From Porphyromonas pogonae (GTDB lineage: Bacteria > Bacteroidota > Bacteroidia > Bacteroidales > Porphyromonadaceae): a stretch of 64,000 nucleotides of DNA. Every line of letters begins with the position of its first letter. Position 1 is the stretch's first letter. The notes under the pieces are model-generated. The model was given only the letters and a program-made list of their open reading frames with translations. It ran no database searches and had not been told where the DNA came from. Made by a program: the position numbers and the translations under genes. This document shows positions 51,621 to 59,693 of this stretch, piece after piece. The stretch covers positions 2,270,001-2,334,000 of the forward strand of contig NZ_CP143258.1 in assembly GCF_036320655.1 (NCBI RefSeq). Reading direction: 5' to 3'.

Positions 51621-51947
51621 ATGAAAGTTATGGAACACAAGCTTATTGATATAGCTTCTGTCATCAGAAGTAAAAACTCAGGGCCTTATGAATTGACATT
51701 TGATGTTATATTCAAAGACTTTGACACGTACAATGAAGTGAAATCGGCAAAAGCCATCAACGAACAAAACTTTTGCGCCCTCTACGGCATACCCGAAACA
51801 GATATAATAAACCTGATCTATTTCGACCCGGCCAAAGCTGTAAAAATAACCATAGTAAGGCCTATACCTTCCGGGGCGTTGGGCGAAACAGACGTTTACG
51901 GAGCTCAACAACATGCTCCCCTTATGGGTATGACGGTGGAATATTAG
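51621..51947 (+). CDS. DUF4387 family protein
   Basis: A small 108-residue cytoplasmic protein. The LIDIASVIRSKNSGPYELT start and the VRPIPSGALGETDVYGAQQH end are the conserved DUF4387 blocks. It follows the AtuA-like gene by 2 bp, and some proteins fuse the two families, so they probably act as one complex. Reaction unknown. Confidence 0.85.
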   Translation: MKVMEHKLIDIASVIRSKNSGPYELTFDVIFKDFDTYNEVKSAKAINEQNFCALYGIPETDIINLIYFDPAKAVKITIVRPIPSGALGETDVYGAQQHAPLMGMTVEY

Positions 51948-51975
51948 AATAGAATAACTATAAATACAATAAAAG

Positions 51976-52938
51976 ATGACTACTATGAGGTGTCATAATA
52001 TGCAAAATCTACTGCAAGAGTATTCGGTATCGGCTCAGTACTTTGCTCCAAGGGGTAAAGATAGATTGATATTCTTGGGCGAGCAGATCGCACAGAAGCA
52101 CTTGATGTATTCTGATAGACTCATAGGTATCGTAGGAGATGCCGGATCCGGGAAATCATCACTTATCAAAGGGATGTTTCCCGGTCTGGAACTATCGAAT
52201 GACGATGATGTAATCAATCCTCGCAAAATAATGCAGGCAAGAGACTTCATCACCGATGGTATAGGCGATGCATATACCTATCACCTGGATATCAGATTTC
52301 AGATGGCTTTTACCCAAATGTCAGAAATCGTTGACTATGTAAGGGAAATACTCAATCAAGGAAGAAGGGCTGTCATTGAGCATTTCAACTTGATATATCC
52401 CTACCTGGGTGAAAACGCTGATATTATTATAGGGATAGGAGAGGAAATCATTGTCACGCGTCCCAGCGTTTTCGGGCCTTCGCCTTCGTGCATTTATGAT
52501 ATTGTACATACGTCATTGAAATATAGAAAAATGTCACATACTGCCGAAGAACTTACAGCTTTGGCTCTGATCAGCGAATGTGGGATAACATTGAACCAGT
52601 TCTACAGCTCCGACATTCGCTATGGTTTTGTATTGCGATTCTATGAAAACGTTGATATTGATTTTGAAAAAGTATCCAATAAGGTCAAAGAATTGATCAA
52701 GGCTGATCTGGATGTTTCTTATGTAGATGAAAAACATATCAGAATAGGTGATATTACAGTAAAATGTACAGGTCCCCGCTTACATATGACCTCAACGGGG
52801 CAAATCGAGGATTTCGAACTCATAAACAGATTAGTACCTGATCCCAAAAGTAATAGCTACTGCCTGGTAGGCCTTATAGGGAATAACAATACAGACATCG
52901 AAAACAGAAATACCACCTACTTCCTTAAAAGAGATTGA
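51976..52938 (+). CDS. P-loop NTPase of the methylaspartate cluster (AlaRS additional-domain-like annotation in relatives)
   Basis: A 320-residue soluble protein. Walker A is GIVGDAGSGKSSLIKGMFPG (about residues 48-67). A region rich in Ile and Glu (YLGENADIIIGIGEEIIVTR) and a C-terminal alpha/beta region follow (about 230-320). In clostridia, homologues in the same gene order are, as I recall, annotated 'alanine-tRNA synthetase second additional domain'. No synthetase catalytic motifs are present. A regulatory or chaperone NTPase role for the pathway is inference. It overlaps nothing and ends 8 bp before the hydratase gene. Confidence 0.65.
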   Translation: MTTMRCHNMQNLLQEYSVSAQYFAPRGKDRLIFLGEQIAQKHLMYSDRLIGIVGDAGSGKSSLIKGMFPGLELSNDDDVINPRKIMQARDFITDGIGDAYTYHLDIRFQMAFTQMSEIVDYVREILNQGRRAVIEHFNLIYPYLGENADIIIGIGEEIIVTRPSVFGPSPSCIYDIVHTSLKYRKMSHTAEELTALALISECGITLNQFYSSDIRYGFVLRFYENVDIDFEKVSNKVKELIKADLDVSYVDEKHIRIGDITVKCTGPRLHMTSTGQIEDFELINRLVPDPKSNSYCLVGLIGNNNTDIENRNTTYFLKRD

Positions 52939-52946
52939 AAAAAGCA

Positions 52947-53789
52947 ATGAGAGAAATAAAAGCTCAGGATATCACAACCTTGGTAAGGGATCTCTGTATC
53001 CGTGCCAATACAATACTCACACCTGATATTAAAGAAAGTTTTGAAAGATGCTCGCGATGTGAAGCATCTGAATTGGGCAAGAATATCCTGCATACCCTTT
53101 TGGAAAACGCAGAAATTGCCAAAACCGAATCAAGTCCTATCTGTCAAGATACAGGTATGACAGTAGTATTTGTTCACCTGGGACAAGATGTACATATCAC
53201 CAACGGCTATCTCTATGATGCTATTAATGAAGGTGTACGCAGAGGTTATCAAGAGGGTTACTTGAGAAAGTCTGTAGTAAAAGATCCCTTCGAGAGAATA
53301 AATACCGGAGACAATACTCCCGCTGTGATTCATTCCGAAATTATACCTGGAGATAGGTTCCATATCACTGTTGCTCCTAAAGGGTTTGGCAGTGAGAATA
53401 TGAGCCGCCTTGTGATGCTCAAGCCCAGTCAGGGAATTGAAGGAGTAAAGGATTTTGTAATAGAAACGGTATCCAAAGCAGGAGCAAATCCTTGTCCTCC
53501 CATTATCGTAGGTGTAGGTATAGGTGGGACTATGGAAAGATGTGCTTTTCTTAGTAAAAAAGCGCTACTCCGCCCTGTAGGCATGGAAAACGATAATCCT
53601 CAATTAGCAGAAATCGAAGAGGAACTCCTGCAAAAGATCAACAAACTCGGTATCGGTCCGGCAGGGTTTGGTGGTAGTACTACGGCATTGAGTGTAAATA
53701 TACTTACAGAAGCTACACATATTGCAGGACTCCCCGTATCCGTAAACATAGGATGTCATGCCACGCGTCATGCCGAAGGCGAGCTCTAA
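52947..53789 (+). CDS. fumarate hydratase class I-type alpha subunit, probable mesaconase
   Basis: A protein of about 280 residues matching the N-terminal half of class I Fe-S fumarases. Likely cluster Cys residues are in SSPICQDTGM (about residue 67), NPCPPIIVG and GCHATRHAEG. In this operon its natural reaction is most likely hydration of mesaconate to citramalate, not fumarate to malate, although class I enzymes often do both. I chose ATG 52947 over the in-frame TTG 52935. The beta subunit follows directly. Confidence 0.88.
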   Translation: MREIKAQDITTLVRDLCIRANTILTPDIKESFERCSRCEASELGKNILHTLLENAEIAKTESSPICQDTGMTVVFVHLGQDVHITNGYLYDAINEGVRRGYQEGYLRKSVVKDPFERINTGDNTPAVIHSEIIPGDRFHITVAPKGFGSENMSRLVMLKPSQGIEGVKDFVIETVSKAGANPCPPIIVGVGIGGTMERCAFLSKKALLRPVGMENDNPQLAEIEEELLQKINKLGIGPAGFGGSTTALSVNILTEATHIAGLPVSVNIGCHATRHAEGEL

Positions 53790-53808
53790 CACTAATATTA
53801 TATCTAAG

Positions 53809-54366
53809 ATGGAACAAAGGATAGAACTGATTACTCCGCTCAGTGACGATGCATTGTCAAAACTTCACGCCGGAGACATGGTATATATTTCAGGAACTAT
53901 TTATACAGCCCGAGATGCTGCGCATAAAAAAATGTGCGAAATGTTGGAAAAAGGTGAACCTATGCCTTTCGACTTTGACGGAGCTACCGTTTACTATGCC
54001 GGTCCATGCCCTGCAAAACCGGGCAAACCTATAGGCTCCGTAGGCCCAACCACAAGTTATCGGATGGATCTTTACTCTCCAAAGCTTATGGAAAAAGGAC
54101 TCAAAATAATGATAGGCAAAGGGCTCAGAAGCAAAGAGGTTGTCAATGCCATGATCAAGCATGGCGGTGTTTACTTTGCGGCTATCGGCGGTGCTGCCGC
54201 ACTCATGGCTAAGTGTGTAGAGACTGCTGAAGTGATTGCCTTCGACGAATTGGGGACCGAGGCCGTGCGCAAACTCAAAGTAAACAAACTGCCCGTGATC
54301 GTAGCAATAGATAGTATGGGCAACAATATGTATGAAGAGGGACGAAAAAAGTATGAAACCCTATAA
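53809..54366 (+). CDS. fumarate hydratase class I-type beta subunit, probable mesaconase
   Basis: A 185-residue beta subunit with the conserved core YYAGPCPAKPGKPIGSVGP, TTSYRMD and IGKGLRSKEVV, ending with the AFDELGTEAVRKL helix. With the alpha subunit it completes the [4Fe-4S] hydratase. I chose ATG 53809, after the alpha stop; an upstream frame overlapping alpha has no family similarity. Last gene of the operon. The citramalate lyase needed to split the product is not adjacent. Confidence 0.88.
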   Translation: MEQRIELITPLSDDALSKLHAGDMVYISGTIYTARDAAHKKMCEMLEKGEPMPFDFDGATVYYAGPCPAKPGKPIGSVGPTTSYRMDLYSPKLMEKGLKIMIGKGLRSKEVVNAMIKHGGVYFAAIGGAAALMAKCVETAEVIAFDELGTEAVRKLKVNKLPVIVAIDSMGNNMYEEGRKKYETL

Positions 54367-54627
54367 AACGGATATTACCCACTCCCTTTGGTCCTGAGGA
54401 CTACCAACCTTTCGTACTTATATTTCTAAGAGGGGGCGATAATAGACATCCTTTTAGATAATATCTTATTGTATGAGAGTATAACAGTAATTCCGGAATG
54501 TGACGATATGAAGTTTTATATACCCCCAAAATAAGAAATATAAAAAGATTATCCTACTATGCCTTGAGTATGAAACAGAGAGTAGCAAGTCACAAATTGA
54601 GGAGAATAAAAATAGAGATAAAGCAAT
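54367..54627. other. spacer after the methylaspartate operon
   Basis: No gene. No strong terminator is seen directly after the operon. Only a weak GTCCT/AGGAC palindrome near 54391 is present. Confidence 0.4.
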
Positions 54628-54653
54628 AAAGGATACTCATAAGAGTATCCTTT
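54628..54653 (-). terminator. terminator after tRNA-Gln
   Basis: AAAGGATACTC and GAGTATCCTTT form a perfect 11-bp stem with a 4-nt loop and T-rich flanks on both sides. It lies 7 bp beyond the tRNA 3' end and could also end rightward transcription from the methylaspartate operon. Confidence 0.8.
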
Positions 54654-54660
54654 ATTATTG

Positions 54661-54731
54661 TTGTCTCACAAGGATTCGAACCTTGACAAACAGAACCAAA
54701 ATCTGTTGTGCTACCATTACACCATGAGACA
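54661..54731 (-). tRNA. tRNA-Gln(UUG)
   Basis: A 71-nt cloverleaf. The acceptor TGTCTCA pairs with TGAGACA and the discriminator is A. The anticodon stem ACAGA/TCTGT has loop TTTTGGT, anticodon UUG. The T arm is CAAGGTTCGAATCCTTG. It stands alone. Confidence 0.93.
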
Positions 54732-54968
54732 ATCCTTAGCATCCGGGAAACCATCTTTCCTGATTGCGATGCAAAGGTAGGTATGTTATTTGAATTATGC
54801 AATACTTGAAGACAAAAATATTGAATAAATGCTGTATATATCGGGGATATGTATGGTTGTAATACAAGCAATAGAAAAGCAATCTAAAGCTGATAAAAAA
54901 CTATTACCTTATAAACTAATGAATTAAAGTTATCCGTAAATAGATTATATTTTCATATAAAGAAAGCT

Positions 54969-57347
54969 CTAAAATGCATATCCAAAACTAAAGAATAATC
55001 TACTTTTGGTAAAGAGGTTATTTTTATTGAAAGATAGTTTTATGGGTCCGAGTAATGACATATAATCTATATCAAGCCCGTAGCCGTAAATAAAATCAGA
55101 TTTAGCGGTAAACGGATTGAAACTGCCCAGCTCACTACCCAGACTTATTGAGGGGGTTACATAGAGACGTCCTAGCGGGTTATATTGAGCCCCCAGATAA
55201 AGGGAAGCAATATTATTGACGGGGTATTCATTGGAACGAAGTCCGGTAAAAATCTGATGATTATCCGGGTTAAAATTGGCATAACCTCCCATATAGAACT
55301 TTTGGTTCAAGTAAACATAGCTATCAAAATGGAAATTATCCTTGAAGCTTTTTTTCAAATCGATGTTAATGCCGTAAAAAGCTCTGGCATGCAAAGAAAA
55401 CTTTTTGGAAAAAGAGCGCACATAATGGTCGTACAATGACAAATGCAATACCTTACCCTTGATTGGATAAAGAGTACTATCAGGAGATAACCATTGGTAA
55501 ATTGCTTTCTGCACCGGTCCCCATGATGAAACAGCAGATGGCATATGAAAGTGACTGTATAAATAAAGCTTGCTACTGAAAACAAAATTATTACCCTTTG
55601 TGGCATAATATTTTTTGTCCAGCGTATTTTGGTCATATATCAAATTTGCTGCAATATGATTCTGTCTATAAATAGACTTTACAAATGGATCTTCTACAAT
55701 AAGTTTACTTGAAAAGGAGCTTCCCGGTTGCCACAATTTATTGGAAGTGAAGTCAATTCCCAGTCGTAGTTCATTGTTATGATTGATGCTTACACCCGTA
55801 AATATCGATGCATTGAAATTACTATTACGAAAACTGATCTCAGCATTGTTATAATATTGTGTAATAAACTTCAGGAAAAGGTCATTACTTTTCTGTACGC
55901 TATACCCGACCTGCCCTTTTATCCAAAATTTACCTCCCGGCCCCAAAAGTTTGTAATAATTCAAACGGGCTTTTATTCGTTCTGCCACGTTGAGTTTTGC
56001 AGAAAGTCTGGATTGACTCAAAAGAAGATCTCTATATGTGTAATTGAGAATAACTCCAGCCGACTCTTGATTGTCATAGTGAAAAGCGGCATGAAATGTC
56101 CCTTGAGGTTTCTTTTTGAGTACAATATTGAGGATGTTGCGTTGCGATATGGAATCTTGGGTATAAGTATAAAAAACTTTGTCACAGCTGTTGTATCCGA
56201 TGATCTTTTCGGTTATCCGTTGTAGTGCTTCCGAATTATCTATGTCTTTTAAATCTTTGCCTATTATCTTCTGGATAAATCGGGTATCTTGTGTACACAA
56301 TGGCTCATTCATCTCATCTACAACATTTATGCTATCAATAGTCAAAGATATTTTTTCTATCTTTTTATGCTCATATTTAATACCTTGAGCATTTTGCATA
56401 GCTTTTATTTTGAGAAGATTGGGCAATAGTTTACGAGCTTCGCGCTCTCCAATAGCTACAATCTGAGCATGCTTATCAAAGTCAGCACTGGTATACTCCT
56501 TGAGACTATCAGAAAAATCGAGCATTAAATTTACATGCCCTTTCTGTTTCTCCACATCTTTTCTGGCACTTAGGGCATAAGCTTGGTTGAGCAGACTTAT
56601 GGGATTCTTTATTTCATCAGCTGTCCTGAGTCGTGAACCTGTATAACTCCCAATAATATATTGTGCTCCCATATGCATAGCATCTTCCACGGGGAAGTTC
56701 CGATCTAGCCCCCCATCAACGAGCGTCTTGCCATCTATTATTGTAGGCGAAAAAGCTCCGGGGATGGATAGGCTGGCTCTTATAGCCAAGGGCAAGTATC
56801 CATGATCGAGCACCACAGCCCCACCATTGACAATATCGGAAGCAACCAATGCTAAAGGTATAGGTAGCTTGTTGAAATCGTGGACGCATCTTGAAGAAAA
56901 AGTATAGTTCTGAAGTGTTTCCATCAAAAACTGACCTTCGATCAATGAATTTGGCAAAGTGGGCAAACCTCTCTTGATGGGAAACTCAAAAGCATAAGCT
57001 TCATAGTCGTCTCTCTCAATCATATGAATGAGATTGTACGGGTGGGTGTTGCTTATAATACGAGACCAATCTACAGTATTTACAATAGCCTTAATACTAT
57101 CCCCTGAATATCCAATTGAGTATAATCCCCCCATTACAGCCCCCATGGAAGTGCCTGTGATATAGTCTACATGAATCTGTAATGAATCAATCATGCGCAA
57201 GAGCCCAATATGGGCCAAACCACGTGCTCCCCCCCCGCTCAGGACTAATCCGTATTTAACAGGAACTGAATCGTGCTGCTTCTGGCCTTCCAGATTGAAC
57301 GAGAATGCCATGTATATGAGTAAAATTACAGTAAAGATTTTTTTCAT
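54969..57347 (-). CDS. patatin-like phospholipase with outer-membrane beta-barrel (PlpD-like)
   Basis: A 792-residue exported protein with a signal peptide of about 20 residues. The patatin domain (about 30-310) has oxyanion motif SGGGARGLAHIG, nucleophile Ser in GTSMGAVMGG (about 67) and catalytic Asp in VDGGLDRNFP. A POTRA-like segment (about 330-410) and a C-terminal Omp85-type barrel ending SFGYAF follow. This architecture matches type Vd-like PlpD proteins, where the barrel tethers or exports the lipase. Monocistronic. Confidence 0.9.
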   Translation of the reverse strand: MKKIFTVILLIYMAFSFNLEGQKQHDSVPVKYGLVLSGGGARGLAHIGLLRMIDSLQIHVDYITGTSMGAVMGGLYSIGYSGDSIKAIVNTVDWSRIISNTHPYNLIHMIERDDYEAYAFEFPIKRGLPTLPNSLIEGQFLMETLQNYTFSSRCVHDFNKLPIPLALVASDIVNGGAVVLDHGYLPLAIRASLSIPGAFSPTIIDGKTLVDGGLDRNFPVEDAMHMGAQYIIGSYTGSRLRTADEIKNPISLLNQAYALSARKDVEKQKGHVNLMLDFSDSLKEYTSADFDKHAQIVAIGEREARKLLPNLLKIKAMQNAQGIKYEHKKIEKISLTIDSINVVDEMNEPLCTQDTRFIQKIIGKDLKDIDNSEALQRITEKIIGYNSCDKVFYTYTQDSISQRNILNIVLKKKPQGTFHAAFHYDNQESAGVILNYTYRDLLLSQSRLSAKLNVAERIKARLNYYKLLGPGGKFWIKGQVGYSVQKSNDLFLKFITQYYNNAEISFRNSNFNASIFTGVSINHNNELRLGIDFTSNKLWQPGSSFSSKLIVEDPFVKSIYRQNHIAANLIYDQNTLDKKYYATKGNNFVFSSKLYLYSHFHMPSAVSSWGPVQKAIYQWLSPDSTLYPIKGKVLHLSLYDHYVRSFSKKFSLHARAFYGINIDLKKSFKDNFHFDSYVYLNQKFYMGGYANFNPDNHQIFTGLRSNEYPVNNIASLYLGAQYNPLGRLYVTPSISLGSELGSFNPFTAKSDFIYGYGLDIDYMSLLGPIKLSFNKNNLFTKSRLFFSFGYAF

Positions 57348-57760
57348 ACTCTATATGAATCTTATTTTAGAAACTGTTTTGGGTTTTAGGAATGATGCAT
57401 TTGTTTACATCTTTTATGCTGTTTATTCACCTTTCTCCCGTCTATGAAAGTTCATTTCTCCCGTATAGCCCGCTAACACGGTGCAGAAGAAGTTCCAAAG
57501 CCATCAAAAAAGGCTAAAAATTTGCATAAAATGGGGCAAAACAGGTTCTTATATTTTACTGCAAATATAACTATATTTTGGTCCCCCTATGTCTCCTGAA
57601 GTATAGGACTCATAACAATAGAGAAAATACAGCAACTAATAAAGAATTGGTAGTCGGAGAGAAGAAAGAAAAGAAGAATAAATGTTAATAAAACAATTCA
57701 TAACAGCACCTCAGCAAGTACTAACCTTTCCCCACACATCTGATCATGTTGGGATATTAA
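57348..57760. other. spacer upstream of the patatin gene
   Basis: No gene. On the minus strand TATATTTG (about 57562-57569) is a candidate -7 box for the patatin gene, without a clear -33 element. No copy of the TTGACAAAGG cassette was found here. Confidence 0.4.
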
Positions 57761-57930
57761 AACTATCATAGACGGTCCATAATTTTATCATAATAAGTCA
57801 ATAGACTTATCATAGACGGTCAGGAGACTTATCATAGACGGTCAGGAGACTTATCATAGACGGTCAACAGTTTTATCATAATAAGTCAGGAGACCTATCA
57901 TAATAGGTCAACAGACTTATCATAATAGGA
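57761..57930. repeat. 22-bp tandem repeat array D (about eight units)
   Basis: About eight units of 21-23 bp with core GACTTATCATAGACGGTC or its variant GACTTATCATAATAAGTC. The second form is a perfect hairpin. A third form, GACCTATCATAATAGGTC, changes both arms of the hairpin together, so the palindrome is kept. Units match parts of array B (CAACAGACTTATCATAAT) and, on the other strand, array A. Confidence 0.8.
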
Positions 57931-58109
57931 TTTTTACAATTGGAGAATACCCTAAATATAAGCACAGTAAAGCAAAATCTCTGTATATGCCCGAGGGGCA
58001 CCCGGCTCTGAAATTCCAAAAGTACATAAACAACCATAGAAAAAGGGCTCCTGAAGGAATCATTGCCTTACAGAAAGCCCTTGATATAATGAAAGGAAAC
58101 AGCTCAGTA
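57931..58109. other. spacer after array D
   Basis: A 67-codon rightward frame (57987-58190) overlaps the 3' end of the 2-oxoacid oxidoreductase gamma gene and has no recognised features, so I do not call it. No clear terminator for the leftward operon was seen. Confidence 0.4.
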
Positions 58110-58652
58110 TCAGAGTTGCTTTACAATCTCTTGTCCTCTTACAATAGCATCAATATTCATAGGGATCAATTTATGATGACGCTCGGGTAGTGATTTTTTT
58201 AGACCTTTTTCCACACTCTCCATAGTCACTATAGGAGCTTCTTTGAGTAGGGCACCCAATACAAGCATATTAAATACTTTTTGGTTCCCCATATTATTGG
58301 CCTCATCCGTAGCATCGATCTGATAAACTTTGATATCCTGACGTTCCGGCTTGCGATGAATGCCATTGGAATCGAATAGCAAAATACCACCTTTTTTCAC
58401 CTTAGGTTCAAACTTGTCAAGCGAAGGCTGATTTAGCACAATAACTACGTCGTACTCATTTACTACAGGTGAGCTCACGGGTTCGTCACTCACTATCACG
58501 GTAACATTGGAGGTACCACCTCTCTGCTCAGGTCCGTATGAAGGCATCCAGCTAACTTCCTTACCTTCCATAAGACCGGAATATGCCAATATCTTACCCA
58601 TAGAAAGGACACCCTGTCCTCCGAATCCTGCAATTACTATCTCGTAAGTCAT
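58110..58652 (-). CDS. korC: 2-oxoacid:ferredoxin oxidoreductase gamma subunit
   Basis: A 180-residue gamma subunit with the opening GFGGQGVLSMGKILAYSG and the conserved SWMPSYGPEQRGGTSNVTV block. It acts with the alpha, beta and ferredoxin-like delta subunits to oxidise a 2-oxoacid with CoA to acyl-CoA, CO2 and reduced ferredoxin. Last gene of a leftward operon, 21 bp after the beta gene. Substrate (2-oxoglutarate versus branched-chain 2-oxoacids) cannot be read from the sequence. Confidence 0.88.
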   Translation of the reverse strand: MTYEIVIAGFGGQGVLSMGKILAYSGLMEGKEVSWMPSYGPEQRGGTSNVTVIVSDEPVSSPVVNEYDVVIVLNQPSLDKFEPKVKKGGILLFDSNGIHRKPERQDIKVYQIDATDEANNMGNQKVFNMLVLGALLKEAPIVTMESVEKGLKKSLPERHHKLIPMNIDAIVRGQEIVKQL

Positions 58653-58673
58653 GTCTATTAAGTATGTATAAGG

Positions 58674-59438
58674 TTAGTCTATCTTTTTCAAATCACCTAT
58701 CGGATATTTCGCAAACATATGTTCGATCATCCATTCATTAGCTTTCTCAGGCGATTGTTTCCAGCCGGAATTGCAGGTAGAAACGATTTCGATCACCGAT
58801 GTACCTTTACGAGCCATAGAGTTTTCAAAACCTTTGCGTAGAGCCTGTTTGGCCTTTCTCACACTTGCAGGGTTGTGCACACTTTGGCGTGTTACATAGC
58901 AAGTTCCGTCGAGCAGAGCCAAAAGATCCGAAATCTTGAGGGGATAACCATTGAGCTCTACACTACGTCCCTGAGGACATGTAGCTGTTACCATACCTTC
59001 GAGGGTAGTAGGAGCCATCTGACCACCGGTCATACCATAGATACCATTATTGACAAAAACAATAACGATGTTTTCGCCACGGTTACAAGCATGAATAGTT
59101 TCGGCCGTGCCTATAGCAGCAAGGTCACCATCACCCTGATAAGTGAAAACCATTTTTGAAGGATTCAAGCGCTTTACGGCAGAAGCCAATGCGGGTGCTC
59201 TACCGTGAGCAGCTTCTTGCCAGTCGATATCTATGTATTTATATGCAAATACGGCGCACCCTACCGGTGCTATACCGATAGTTTCCTCTTCCATGCCCAT
59301 CTCACCAACGACCTCGGCAATAAGCTTGTGTATTACTCCATGACTACATCCGGGGCAATAATGCATATTTACATCATTCATGAGTTCCGGTTTCTTGTAA
59401 ACCAGATTTTCGGGCTTTATAATATCTGAAATATTCAT
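58674..59438 (-). CDS. korB: 2-oxoacid:ferredoxin oxidoreductase beta subunit (TPP-binding)
   Basis: A 254-residue thiamine-diphosphate subunit. Cluster Cys are in HYCPGCSHG, the TPP motif is YQGDGDLAAIGTAE ... NNGIYGMTGGQMAPTT, and a later Cys lies in GTCYVTRQSV. Typical of four-subunit KOR/VOR enzymes. It is separated from the alpha gene by a small membrane-protein gene. Confidence 0.9.
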   Translation of the reverse strand: MNISDIIKPENLVYKKPELMNDVNMHYCPGCSHGVIHKLIAEVVGEMGMEEETIGIAPVGCAVFAYKYIDIDWQEAAHGRAPALASAVKRLNPSKMVFTYQGDGDLAAIGTAETIHACNRGENIVIVFVNNGIYGMTGGQMAPTTLEGMVTATCPQGRSVELNGYPLKISDLLALLDGTCYVTRQSVHNPASVRKAKQALRKGFENSMARKGTSVIEIVSTCNSGWKQSPEKANEWMIEHMFAKYPIGDLKKID

Positions 59439-59454
59439 TTTGTGTCTTGTTCTT

Positions 59455-59631
59455 TTATCGTTTTAGAAATCTTAAAATATAGGTAATAACGCGGAGCACT
59501 ATGGCTACAATACCTACAGTAATGAATACAGCAGGATATGTTTTGTGCCATATGAAATAGCTGATAAAGGTGATCAATACCAAAAGATAAAAAATGAGAG
59601 TCAAAAGACCATCTCTTTCTTTATAATCCAT
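59455..59631 (-). CDS. small membrane protein within the 2-oxoacid oxidoreductase operon
   Basis: A 58-residue protein (MDYKERDGLLTLIFYLLV...) with two predicted membrane helices (about residues 9-28 and 32-54) and a basic C-terminus. The ATG is at 59631 and the stop at 59455. It fills the 255-bp gap between the alpha and beta genes on the same strand, which is otherwise too long for this tight operon. Function unknown; I infer a membrane anchor or assembly factor. Confidence 0.65.
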   Translation of the reverse strand: MDYKERDGLLTLIFYLLVLITFISYFIWHKTYPAVFITVGIVAIVLRVITYILRFLKR

Positions 59632-59693
59632 ATTCTGTTATTTCTGTGATTATCGTTAGTACCGATGGATAAAATTCTCAAACTTTGCATCCA

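Noticed and set aside
57987-58190. A 67-codon rightward frame
   Set aside because: It overlaps the end of the oxidoreductase gamma gene on the opposite strand and has no recognisable features.
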